This document shows, one piece after another, positions 9,793 to 18,444 of a stretch of DNA of 64,000 nt (position 1 is its first letter; every line of letters starts with the position of its first letter). The position numbers were made by a program, and so were the translations under genes. The stretch comes from Candidatus Gastranaerophilales bacterium (GTDB taxonomy: Bacteria; Cyanobacteriota; Vampirovibrionia; Gastranaerophilales; Gastranaerophilaceae). The stretch lies in assembly GCA_017461425.1 (NCBI GenBank), contig JAFTXY010000007.1:55089-119088 (forward strand), written 5' to 3'. The notes beneath the pieces are model-generated. The model had not been told where the DNA came from, did no database searches, and worked only from the letters and a program-made list of their open reading frames with translations.

Positions 9793-11097
9793 ATGAATTA
9801 TATTAAATTTGTAGATGTAACAAATAGGGATGGTGTCCAAACTTCTCGTTTAGGTTTGGCTAAATTACAAAAAACTATCATCAATATCATGTTGAACGAA
9901 ATGGGAATAACTCAGTCCGAATTTGGTTTTCCAACAACTCGACATGAATTGAATTATTTAAATGGAAATTTGGAACTTGTTGAGCGTGGGGTAATTAATA
10001 AAACAAGATTATCTGGTTGGATGAGAGCAATTAAAGGTGATGTTATTGAATCATTTAAAAATGTTCCAAAGCTTCAATTTATTAATATGTCTCAATCTAC
10101 ATCAGAGCAAATGATTAATGGAAAATATCAAGGCAAAAAAACTCCTAAAGATGTTTTAAATGATACTTTAGAAGCGATTAATGAAGCAATAAATCAAAAT
10201 GCTAAAGATATTGGAGTTAATGCAGAAGACGCCTCTAGAAGTAACTTAGATTATTTGATAGAGTATGCTAAACAATGCAAAAAATATGGAGCAACTCGTT
10301 TCAGATATTGTGATACATTGGGTTATGATGATCCTCAAACTGCATATGATAGAATTTATACTATTGCTAAAGAAACAGGCATGGAAATGGAAATGCATTT
10401 TCATAATGATTTAGGTATGGCAACAGCGTGTTCTGTTATGGGTGCCAAAGCTGCAATTGATGCAGGAGTTGATGCATGGATTAATACGGCAATTAATGGC
10501 ATGGGAGAGCGTGCTGGTAATGCAGATTTAGTTTCTTGTATTTTAGCAATAACTAAATCAAGTGGATTTAAAGATAAATATCAAATTGACCCTCAAATTG
10601 ATATTTCAAAAGCTTGGAAATTAGCAAAATATACATCATATGCTTTTGGTGTCCCAATTCCTATGAACCAAGTGGCGGTTGGAGCTAACGCATTTGCACA
10701 TGAATCAGGTATCCATGCTGACGGTGCTTTAAAAGATAGAAGAAACTATGAATTATATGATTTTGAAGAACTAGGCAGAGGCGAACCAGAAATTATTGAA
10801 ACAGGCCGCATGATAACAGTTGGTGAATACGCTGGTATTAAAGGTTTTAGAAATGTATTTAATAGTTTAGAGCTAGAATTCCATGATGATAATGAAGCAA
10901 GAAATATTCTTGAATTAGCTCGTTATGCCAACGTTCATACGCAAAAACCATTAACTGATAGCGAATTAAAATTCATTTATTTCTATCCAAACATTGCAGC
11001 AAAAATCATGACAGTTGATCCATATTATTCTCCATCTGGAGCTTTGAAAGAAAGAATGGAAAGATTGGAAAAAGTATCAGGTTCAAAAATTATCTAA
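9793..11097 (+). CDS. DRE-TIM metallolyase: homocitrate / isopropylmalate / Re-citrate synthase family
   Basis: 434 residues. Members condense acetyl-CoA with a 2-oxo acid. The first-strand motif reads VTNRDGVQTSRLG (residues 9-21) where most members have LRDGEQ. The metal-binding HFHNDLGMA is near 202-210 and the C-terminal Gly/His loop HESGIHADG near 304-312. Substrate cannot be fixed from sequence: homocitrate (NifV-like), citramalate, isopropylmalate or anaerobic Re-citrate synthase are all possible. A TATAAT at 9760-9765 and a GGGGA site precede the ATG. miaB follows after nine bases, so the two probably form an operon. No leuCD or nif genes are near. Confidence 0.85.
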   Translation: MNYIKFVDVTNRDGVQTSRLGLAKLQKTIINIMLNEMGITQSEFGFPTTRHELNYLNGNLELVERGVINKTRLSGWMRAIKGDVIESFKNVPKLQFINMSQSTSEQMINGKYQGKKTPKDVLNDTLEAINEAINQNAKDIGVNAEDASRSNLDYLIEYAKQCKKYGATRFRYCDTLGYDDPQTAYDRIYTIAKETGMEMEMHFHNDLGMATACSVMGAKAAIDAGVDAWINTAINGMGERAGNADLVSCILAITKSSGFKDKYQIDPQIDISKAWKLAKYTSYAFGVPIPMNQVAVGANAFAHESGIHADGALKDRRNYELYDFEELGRGEPEIIETGRMITVGEYAGIKGFRNVFNSLELEFHDDNEARNILELARYANVHTQKPLTDSELKFIYFYPNIAAKIMTVDPYYSPSGALKERMERLEKVSGSKII

Positions 11098-11106
11098 GGA
11101 AAACAA

Positions 11107-12420
11107 ATGAAAAAACTATATATAGATACTCTTGGTTGCCAAATGAATAAATCAGATACTGAAAGAATTATCGGTATGTTAACTCATTTTGGATACGAAC
11201 AAACAAGTGATGAACAAAATGCAGATTTATATATAGTGAACACTTGTGCAATTAGACAATTATCTGTTGATAAAGCTTATTCTCGTCTTGGTAATTGGGG
11301 AAAAATTAAAAGAATAAAGAAAAAAGAGGAAAACAAGAATATCAAAATTGCTATTTGCGGTTGTGTTTCAAATCTTGAAAAAGAATCGTTGTTAAAAAAA
11401 TTCCCTTATTTAGATTTGGTTTTTGGAACAAGAAATATTTTTGAATTACCTAAATTATTAGAAAAAATTGAAGAAAACCGAATTTGCGCTCTTGATGATA
11501 TGCCAATATCTGAAAATGATTATAATATAATTCGAGATAAATCAGTTAATGCTTGGCTTCCAATCATGGAGGGGTGTAATAATTTTTGCTCATATTGTGT
11601 AGTCCCATATACAAGAGGAAGAGAGCGTTCAAGAAGTATAGAAGCAATAGTTAAAGAAGCGAAAAACATTATTGCGCAAGGTTTTAGAGAAATTACACTT
11701 TTAGGACAAAATGTTGATAGTTATGGAAAAAATTTGGAAAATACACCAAGTTTTGCTCAATTATTAAAAACATTAGATGAACTAGATGGTGATTTTAGAA
11801 TACGTTTCACTTCTTCATATCCAACTGATATAACAGATGAAGTTATAGAAGTAATTAAAAATTCTAAACATATCTGCGAATGTTTTCATATTCCTATGCA
11901 ATCAGGAAATGATAGAGTTCTAAAAGCGATGAATCGCCGATATAATGTTGAACAATATAGACAAATTGTTAAAAAAATTAGAGAAAATATTAAAAATGTA
12001 ACTATAACTTCCGATTTTATTGCCGGATTTCCTGGTGAAACTTTTGAAGAATTTGAGGACACTATTAAAGCAATAGATGAATTGCAGCTTGATTATTCAA
12101 ACACAGCAGCTTATTCCCCTCGTCCTATAACAAAAGCAGGAAAAATGGTTGATTTATTTTTATCTGACGAAGAAAAGAAAAAACGCCTTGCAATATTAAA
12201 TGATAAAGTTAAAGAGGCAAGTTTAAAGTCAAATGAAAAATATATAGGTTCTATTCTTGAAATATTAATTGATGGTGTTAAAGATGGGGTTTATCAAGGT
12301 AGAACAAGAAATAATAAAGTTGTTCATATTGAAGACAACAAAGAATATGGAATTGGACAATTTGTTAATATAAAAATAGACCGTGTTACTACTTGGTGTA
12401 TGTTTGGCAAAAGTGTTTAA
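11107..12420 (+). CDS. miaB: tRNA-2-methylthio-N6-dimethylallyladenosine synthase
   Basis: 437 residues. MiaB adds a methylthio group to i6A37 of tRNAs. The N-terminal auxiliary-cluster cysteines lie in DTLGCQMNKSD, NTCAIR and CGCVS. The radical-SAM triad is CNNFCSYCVVPYTRGRE (about 157-173), followed by the FRIRFTSSYPTD strand and a C-terminal TRAM domain (about 370-435). AAGGAAAACAA precedes the ATG. The 3' end overlaps the convergent 12389-13576 gene by 32 bases, an unusually long tail-to-tail overlap. No miaA is visible. Confidence 0.97.
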   Translation: MKKLYIDTLGCQMNKSDTERIIGMLTHFGYEQTSDEQNADLYIVNTCAIRQLSVDKAYSRLGNWGKIKRIKKKEENKNIKIAICGCVSNLEKESLLKKFPYLDLVFGTRNIFELPKLLEKIEENRICALDDMPISENDYNIIRDKSVNAWLPIMEGCNNFCSYCVVPYTRGRERSRSIEAIVKEAKNIIAQGFREITLLGQNVDSYGKNLENTPSFAQLLKTLDELDGDFRIRFTSSYPTDITDEVIEVIKNSKHICECFHIPMQSGNDRVLKAMNRRYNVEQYRQIVKKIRENIKNVTITSDFIAGFPGETFEEFEDTIKAIDELQLDYSNTAAYSPRPITKAGKMVDLFLSDEEKKKRLAILNDKVKEASLKSNEKYIGSILEILIDGVKDGVYQGRTRNNKVVHIEDNKEYGIGQFVNIKIDRVTTWCMFGKSV

Positions 12421-13576
12421 ACATTTTTTTCTTCATAGTTTTTATTTTTTTAAATAGCAACAAAGGTTTTTTTTCATAACTTGCATAAAATCTTACTAAA
12501 GGTAATTTTGTTTTATCTGAAAATGATATTTTAAAATTAGAATTGTAAAAATATTTAGCAAAATCTATTACCTTATATATAGAATTAAATTTGATGTTTT
12601 TAAATTCAAGGGTTTTGTTTTTTAAATCTTTTGTAATTATTTGAAAAATATAGTCTATTTCTGTTTTTTTTGAGGATTGGTTTGCAGTTATGTTAATTTC
12701 TGCTGTATTGCTCAATTGTATAGTTTCTAGGCTTGTTATTATATTTTTATTTTTTGATATAAATAACATCTCGTTATCTTTTATACATAAATCGTGCTGA
12801 TTATTTGTTAGATTAGAAAATAATTTGTACATGCCAATAAAACAGCAACCAAAAATAAGAAATATTAATGTAATTAATGGAAAATTTTTATAGCTTTCAT
12901 TTTCTAGAGAATTGGTATAGATTGTTAATATATAAACTAAGAAAAATATTTCACTTATAACAACAAAGTTGATATTAGGAGTATATTTTTCTTTTAATTT
13001 AATTGTATATTTTTTTCTATTTTTAATATATTTTTCTATTATTTTATCTTTCAGATTTTTACAAAGTGGTTCATAATGTAGTTTAAAATTTGGTATATAG
13101 TAATAAGCCTTCATGAATTCTTTTAATGCACTTTTGCTGCAAAAAAATGAAAAAGTTTTTGGAATTTTATTTTTTCCATTTTTGGTATATTCATATTCGA
13201 ATAGCTTTAATGAAATATGACAATATAATTCATTGATGTAGATATGTTTATCTCTTGAAAAAGTAACTGAAAATTCTTTTATATTATCCTTTTTTATAGT
13301 TATTATTCTTTTTGTTTTGCCATTTTTTTTGTTGATTAGTTTGATATAGTTTTTATAAATTTTAATATTCGACAAACGCTCTTCTGATGTTGTAGTGGAC
13401 ATTTTTAAAACACAAATAATTACAAGGTAAACGATTGCAGTTATGATGGTGTCATGAAAATTAAATTTAGGGCCAATATATATAAATGCATTTGATAGTA
13501 TGCATAATATGATTATAAATGCAATTATTGTATATCGATTTTCTGTTAGCGCCCGTTGTAATTTTATATCAATCAT
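12389..13576 (-). CDS. Membrane protein with repeated TM-pair plus beta-domain layout
   Basis: 395 residues, very basic, rich in Lys, Ile and Asn. Two hydrophobic segments (about 16-34 and 40-58) precede a beta-rich domain (60-150). A second pair (about 205-222 and 232-250) precedes another beta-rich domain (255-370). The halves look like two copies of one plan, similar to bacterial PH-like membrane proteins; no family is recognised. TATAAT stands six bases before the ATG, predicting a leaderless message. The 3' end overlaps miaB by 32 bases on the opposite strand. Confidence 0.65.
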   Translation of the reverse strand: MIDIKLQRALTENRYTIIAFIIILCILSNAFIYIGPKFNFHDTIITAIVYLVIICVLKMSTTTSEERLSNIKIYKNYIKLINKKNGKTKRIITIKKDNIKEFSVTFSRDKHIYINELYCHISLKLFEYEYTKNGKNKIPKTFSFFCSKSALKEFMKAYYYIPNFKLHYEPLCKNLKDKIIEKYIKNRKKYTIKLKEKYTPNINFVVISEIFFLVYILTIYTNSLENESYKNFPLITLIFLIFGCCFIGMYKLFSNLTNNQHDLCIKDNEMLFISKNKNIITSLETIQLSNTAEINITANQSSKKTEIDYIFQIITKDLKNKTLEFKNIKFNSIYKVIDFAKYFYNSNFKISFSDKTKLPLVRFYASYEKKPLLLFKKIKTMKKKMFKHFCQTYTK

Positions 13577-13582
13577 ATAGTT

Positions 13583-13588
13583 ATTATA
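13583..13588 (-). promoter_or_regulatory. -10 box of predicted leaderless promoter
   Basis: On the minus strand this is TATAAT, six bases before the ATG at 13576, with no ribosome-binding site. TTATCA lies 18 bases upstream as a weak -35. Confidence 0.5.
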
Positions 13589-13784
13589 ATTTACTATTTA
13601 TTTTTTTGATAACTAAAAATATAAAATACAGCAAAGTAATGAAAGAAAAAATAGTGAAATGTTTTCGTGTATTTTTATTGGCTATAAAAGTAGTAATTAA
13701 TCAAAAATTAGTTAAGATACTTTATAAAAATGACAAAAAATAATATCGGATGTAAAATTAGATAATAATTGAAAGGATTTAAAG

Positions 13785-14873
13785 ATGACAAATAATCGAG
13801 TTTATAATTTTTCAGCAGGACCTGCGGTATTACCTTTAGAAGTTTTAAAAACAGCACAAGAAGAAATGCTTAATTATCAAAATTCTGGCATGAGTGTTAT
13901 GGAAATGTCTCACCGCTCAAAAACATATGATAATATCATTAAAACTGCAGAAAAAGATTTAAGGGAATTAATGAATATCCCCGATAATTACAAAGTATTG
14001 TTTTTGCAAGGCGGAGCGCATTTACAATTTTCAATGGTTCCAATTAATTTGTTGAAAAACGGCGTAGCGGATTATATTGTTACTGGACAGTGGGCTAAAA
14101 AAGCATATCAAGAAGCTCAAAAATACGGAAAAATAAACAAAGTTGCAACAAGCGAAGATAAGACTTTTTCATATATTCCAGATTGTTCTGATTTAGATAT
14201 TTCTCCAGAAGCAGATTATGTTTATATTTGTGAAAACAATACAATTTATGGCACCAAATTTAATACATTGCCAAATACAAAAGGTAAAGTTTTGGTTTCA
14301 GATATGTCATCTTGCTTTTTATCAGAGCCTGTTGATGTCACAAAATATGGTTTAATTTATGCAGGTGTTCAAAAAAATGTTGGACCTGCTGGTGTTCAAA
14401 TTGTAATAATTAGAGAAGATTTAATCAGAGAAGATTTACCTGCTTGGTGCCCTACAATGTTGAGTTACAAAACTCATGCAGATAATGATTCTCTGTATAA
14501 TACACCTCCTGCTTATGGAATTTATATTTGTGGATTGGTATTTAAATGGCTCAAAAAACAAGGTGGCTTGACTGCTATAAAAGAATATAATGAGAAAAAA
14601 GCGAAAATTTTATATGATTTCTTGGATAATTCAAAATTATTTAAAGGAACAGTGGAAAAATCATCCCGTTCTTTAATGAATGTTCCTTTTGTAACTGGAA
14701 ATGAAGAGTTGGATAAGAAATTCATAGAAGAGGCTAAAAATAATAACCTAGTACAATTAAAAGGACACAGAAGTGTTGGTGGTATGAGGGCATCAATCTA
14801 TAATGCTATGCCAATTGAAGGGGTTCAAGCATTAGTTGATTTTATGGAAAAATTCGAAAAAGAAAATATTTAG
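13785..14873 (+). CDS. serC: Phosphoserine aminotransferase
   Basis: 362 residues, normal length. SerC converts 3-phosphohydroxypyruvate to phosphoserine (serine synthesis; also acts in pyridoxal phosphate synthesis). The start NFSAGPAVLP, MEMSHRSK near residue 43 and the PLP lysine in YAGVQKNVGPAG near 196 are clear. An AAAGGA site precedes the ATG. It is a stand-alone gene; serA and serB are not in view. Its stop overlaps that of the convergent small gene by four bases. Confidence 0.98.
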   Translation: MTNNRVYNFSAGPAVLPLEVLKTAQEEMLNYQNSGMSVMEMSHRSKTYDNIIKTAEKDLRELMNIPDNYKVLFLQGGAHLQFSMVPINLLKNGVADYIVTGQWAKKAYQEAQKYGKINKVATSEDKTFSYIPDCSDLDISPEADYVYICENNTIYGTKFNTLPNTKGKVLVSDMSSCFLSEPVDVTKYGLIYAGVQKNVGPAGVQIVIIREDLIREDLPAWCPTMLSYKTHADNDSLYNTPPAYGIYICGLVFKWLKKQGGLTAIKEYNEKKAKILYDFLDNSKLFKGTVEKSSRSLMNVPFVTGNEELDKKFIEEAKNNNLVQLKGHRSVGGMRASIYNAMPIEGVQALVDFMEKFEKENI

Positions 14874-15247
14874 TTCTTGTTTGGAAGTTCTATACCAAGT
14901 TTCTCCTTGATTATTTCTCGAAGTGCTTTCATGACATATTCAGGAGAGCTTGATAATGGAATTTTTCCATTATATACACATGTGTTGTACATTAATTGGT
15001 GTAAAACTTTTCCAACGGTTATTTCGCCTTTGGTTTGTATTGGAATATCAATTCCAGCAAAATTTATAGTCATCCAATCGCCATTTTTTCTACCTTGTCC
15101 ATATAAGACAGTATCCGGAAGAAGTTGTGTAAATTTTGGATGATCGTAAAATTCTTTAACTCGAGAATAAATTTTTTCAGAATCACTGTGTTTCAACTTG
15201 AAAAAACTATCATCTGCACGTAATTGACCTGTAAAAGAAATATTCAT
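14870..15247 (-). CDS. Small lineage-specific protein with N-terminal ISFTG motif
   Basis: 125 residues from the chosen ATG. A TTG five codons upstream also opens the frame, but the ATG gives MNISFTGQLRADD, matching the start motif of six other proteins here, so I prefer it. The body has a GDWMTINFAGIDIPI beta segment and a C-terminal helix pair. No known family, no membrane segment. It is convergent with serC with a four-base overlap and no terminator. Confidence 0.65.
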   Translation of the reverse strand: MNISFTGQLRADDSFFKLKHSDSEKIYSRVKEFYDHPKFTQLLPDTVLYGQGRKNGDWMTINFAGIDIPIQTKGEITVGKVLHQLMYNTCVYNGKIPLSSSPEYVMKALREIIKEKLGIELPNKN

Positions 15248-15273
15248 AATTTCATAAAACAACTCAAGCTAAA

Positions 15274-15948
15274 TTATTGCTTAAGATAATTATAATAATT
15301 TTCTTTTAAATCTTTATACATTCTATTTAAATCATCTTCTATTTTTAATCTTATATTTTCAACTTCTTCTTCAGATGGATTTTCTCCAACAGGAATTGGA
15401 TCCCCAAAAAGCATAACAAGTTTTGTACCGATTAATGGAAATCTAAATTTATCCCAAGAGTTGAATTTTAAAAACCTTTTTTGAGGACTCCAATAAACAG
15501 CAGGTATAATAGGGGTTCCGCTCATTCTTGCGATATCGATAATTCCTTTTTTAACAACTCTGTTTGGTCCTTTTGGTCCGTCAATTGTAATTAATCCGTA
15601 AAAATCTTCTTCTTTGATTTTTCTGATTAATTCTAAACTTGCTTTAGCGCCGCCTCTTGTTTTGGAGCCCCTTACTGTTGTAAGTCCAACAGCTTCTGAG
15701 GCACGAGAAATTATTTCGCCATCTTGTGAATTTGAAATCATAACACAAGTTTTAACTTTTTGACAGCAAGCAAATGCACCGCATTGATGCGCATGCCAGA
15801 TTGCAAAAACACTTTTTTCTTTTGGAAAGTTAATGCATTTGCAAGTATAAAATAATTTTTCAAGTCTAAATAAATTAGTTACAAAAAAAGATATTAATTC
15901 AAAACCGTATTTTTTTCTGAATTTTTTAAATTCTTTTTTAAAGTCCAT
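15274..15948 (-). CDS. DUF374-type lysophospholipid acyltransferase-like protein
   Basis: 224 residues, a short member of the LPLAT superfamily (DUF374). The family is believed to acylate a lipid intermediate, perhaps lipid A precursor or phospholipid, at the inner membrane. Motifs: FAIWHAHQCGAF (catalytic His region, about 48-59), SQDGEIISR, GLTTVRGSKTRGG and ITIDGPKGPNR (about 118-128). It overlaps the end of hisD by 11 bases and is the last gene of the csaB-his operon. AAGGAG precedes the ATG. Confidence 0.85.
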   Translation of the reverse strand: MDFKKEFKKFRKKYGFELISFFVTNLFRLEKLFYTCKCINFPKEKSVFAIWHAHQCGAFACCQKVKTCVMISNSQDGEIISRASEAVGLTTVRGSKTRGGAKASLELIRKIKEEDFYGLITIDGPKGPNRVVKKGIIDIARMSGTPIIPAVYWSPQKRFLKFNSWDKFRFPLIGTKLVMLFGDPIPVGENPSEEEVENIRLKIEDDLNRMYKDLKENYYNYLKQ

Positions 15949-17206
15949 TTTTACTCCTTAAATCAGCAGCTAACTTGTGTGCTAATAAACCTTCTTTTTG
16001 CGCTAAATTAGATGCTATTTTTGATAATTCTAGTGAATGTTTTGTAGATAGTTTTTGATATGTTTGAATTTTAATATAATCAAACACACTCAAACCACCT
16101 GTATATCTTGCAGCTTTGTTTGTTGGTAGGACATGATTTGTTCCTGAACAATAATCACCAAAAACTTCTGCGCAATTTTTTTCTATAAACATTGAGCCAT
16201 AATTTGTAAATTTATCTTTATGTTTGAAGGCATCTTTAATAAATAATTCAAGATGTTCTGGAGCTCTTTTATTTGTTAATTCAATTATTTGTTCAAAATT
16301 ATCAGCAATAATGCAGATTGATTTGTTGAAAGCGATTTCTGCAATTTTATATGTTTTTAAAGTTTTTAGAAATTCTTGTGCTTCTTTTTCAACAGCATGT
16401 GCTATTTTTTCATCAGTTGTTATTAAATAGCTTCTTGCGTCTTTATCATGCTCGCATTGCGCTAACATGTCAGCTGCAATTAATTTTGCATCTTTTATAT
16501 TGTCAGCAACAACTAAAACTTCGCTAGGTCCAGCAATGAAATCTATATCACATTGACCATAAACTTCTTTTTTTGCTGCTGTAACATATTTGTTGCCAGG
16601 TCCTGTAATTTTATCGACAGGTTTTATGGTTTCTGTTCCATATGCAAATGCCGCAATTGCTTGAATTCCTCCTAATTTATATATTTTCGTAGCACCTGAT
16701 AGATGAGCCGAAACTATAACTTCCGGAGATATTTTTGGACTTGTTAGATAAATTTCCCTAACCCCTGCAACAACTGCTGGAACAATTGTCATATAGCAAG
16801 TGCTTAATAATGGGTAATTTCCACCAGGACAATAGCATAAAACCCTTTCCATTGGAATAATTTTATGACCTACGATTGAATCGTTGTATGAAAGTTCTAA
16901 ATCTTTGATGCATTTAAATTGTGCGCTTGCAAAATTTTTAACACTTTTGATTGCGTTTTTTAAATCTTTTAAAAGTTTTTTGTCAATTTTTTCGTACGCT
17001 TCTTTTATTTCTTCTTCGGTTACTATAAAATCATCGCTTGTTTTAAAATTGCCGTCTTTGAATTTTTTTGAATAATATATTAAAGCTTCATCTTTTTTGG
17101 ATTTTACTTCTTTAATTATTTCATCCACGCAGTCAAGTTTTTCAAAATCAATTTTTTGAAAAAAAGCATGTTCATTATTTAAATCAGAATAGTTAATTAT
17201 TTTCAT
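15938..17206 (-). CDS. hisD: Histidinol dehydrogenase
   Basis: 422 residues, full length. HisD oxidises L-histidinol to L-histidine in two NAD-dependent steps with zinc. Visible: CYCPGGNYPLLS, KITGPGNKYVTAAK, DFIAGPSEVLVVAD, AQCEHDKDARS and the conserved RAPEHLEL region near residue 325. The ATG shares one base with the stop of the HisA-IE fusion gene (TAATG), so the two are translationally coupled. Confidence 0.97.
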   Translation of the reverse strand: MKIINYSDLNNEHAFFQKIDFEKLDCVDEIIKEVKSKKDEALIYYSKKFKDGNFKTSDDFIVTEEEIKEAYEKIDKKLLKDLKNAIKSVKNFASAQFKCIKDLELSYNDSIVGHKIIPMERVLCYCPGGNYPLLSTCYMTIVPAVVAGVREIYLTSPKISPEVIVSAHLSGATKIYKLGGIQAIAAFAYGTETIKPVDKITGPGNKYVTAAKKEVYGQCDIDFIAGPSEVLVVADNIKDAKLIAADMLAQCEHDKDARSYLITTDEKIAHAVEKEAQEFLKTLKTYKIAEIAFNKSICIIADNFEQIIELTNKRAPEHLELFIKDAFKHKDKFTNYGSMFIEKNCAEVFGDYCSGTNHVLPTNKAARYTGGLSVFDYIKIQTYQKLSTKHSLELSKIASNLAQKEGLLAHKLAADLRSKNGL

Positions 17207-18435
17207 TATTTTGCCCTTGATTTTAAATTGTTTCTTATGTCTTCAAAAGTTACATTGTGCATTGACATAAATACAAACAAGTGATAAATCAAATCAGCTG
17301 CTTCCCAACCAAGACCATCACCTTGTTCAAAGTTAACTGTTTCAAAAGCTTCTTCCATTATTTTTCTTTTTAAGTAAAACTCATCTTTAAATAATTTTGT
17401 CGTATAGCTATTTTCTGGGAGTTCATTTTTTCTTGTTTCTATAAGTTCAAACAATTCTTCAAATGTGAAGTTTTTATCTTCAAAACAACTATATCTATCT
17501 AAATGACAAGCATTGCCTTTTTGTTTAACTGTAAATAAAATTGCGTCTTGATCACAATCATATTTCGCATTTAATAGTTCTTGTGTGTTTCCGCTTGTTA
17601 AGCCTTTTGTCCATAATTCATTTCTAGAGCGAGAATAATACGTGCATAATCCTTCTTTGAAAGATTTTTTCAATGATTCAATATTCGAATAAGCAAGCAT
17701 TAAAACTTGTTTTGTCATTTTATCTTGAACAATTGTTGGAATTAAGCCTTGTTGTTTTTCAAAATCCAAACAAGCACAAAATGCTTCAACTAAATCAATT
17801 TTACCTGTATAAATACACATTCCAAGTTGAGAATTGATATTATTTTTTTCCAATTCAACAATTTCTTCAATTGTTGAAATTCCGCCTGCTGCTGTTATTG
17901 GTTTTTTTGTCGATGATGCAATTTCTTTGATGAAATCAATATTTGTACCTTGCATCATTCCTTCACGTTCAACTATTGTGAATAAAAATCCGCTACAGTA
18001 GTTTTCAAATCTTTTTACATAATCAATTGTTGAAAATTCACTTACTTCTTGCCAACCTTTTGTTGTGATTTTTCCATCACGAGAATCAATTGCAACTAAA
18101 ACTCTTGATTTTGGAAGTTTGGATAAAAAATCCTCGCTTGCTGCGGTTCCGATTATTATTTTTTTAGCACCCCAAGAAAGAACTTTTTTTGCTTTTTCTA
18201 TTGTTCTTATTCCGCCACCAACTCGACAAGGTGCGATTTTGCATATTTTTTGAATTAATTCTTCATTATTTTTTCCTGTGTTTAGTGCACAATCTAAATC
18301 AACAACGGCAACTTCCCCGAAACGAGCATAATATTTTGCTAATTCCAAAACATCATCTCTTTCTAATACTTTTGTTTTGCCTTGTTGCAATTGAACAGCT
18401 TTACCATCCATTAAATCTATGCTTGCTATTATCAT
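17206..18435 (-). CDS. Trifunctional HisA-HisI-HisE fusion
   Basis: 409 residues in three parts. Residues 1-222 are HisA (ProFAR isomerase), with the TIM-barrel start MIIASIDLMDG (Asp7), GGGIRT (73-78), AIDSRDG (Asp117) and AAGGIST. Residues about 223-322 are HisI (PRA-CH), with DCDQDA (293-298), CHLDRYSCF (310-318) and WTKG. Residues about 323-409 are HisE (PRA-PH), with KIMEEAFET and EAADLIYHLF. One chain would thus catalyse steps 2, 3 and 4 of histidine synthesis. HisI-HisE fusions are common; the added HisA is not usual. There is no frame break, and an AGGAGAAAATT site precedes the single start. Confidence 0.93.
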   Translation of the reverse strand: MIIASIDLMDGKAVQLQQGKTKVLERDDVLELAKYYARFGEVAVVDLDCALNTGKNNEELIQKICKIAPCRVGGGIRTIEKAKKVLSWGAKKIIIGTAASEDFLSKLPKSRVLVAIDSRDGKITTKGWQEVSEFSTIDYVKRFENYCSGFLFTIVEREGMMQGTNIDFIKEIASSTKKPITAAGGISTIEEIVELEKNNINSQLGMCIYTGKIDLVEAFCACLDFEKQQGLIPTIVQDKMTKQVLMLAYSNIESLKKSFKEGLCTYYSRSRNELWTKGLTSGNTQELLNAKYDCDQDAILFTVKQKGNACHLDRYSCFEDKNFTFEELFELIETRKNELPENSYTTKLFKDEFYLKRKIMEEAFETVNFEQGDGLGWEAADLIYHLFVFMSMHNVTFEDIRNNLKSRAK

Positions 18436-18444
18436 AATTTTCTC

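Noticed and set aside
13639..13743. 34-codon plus-strand frame before serC
   Set aside because: Lys/Val/Ile-rich translation of AT-rich sequence, no ribosome-binding site or terminator; not separable from chance.
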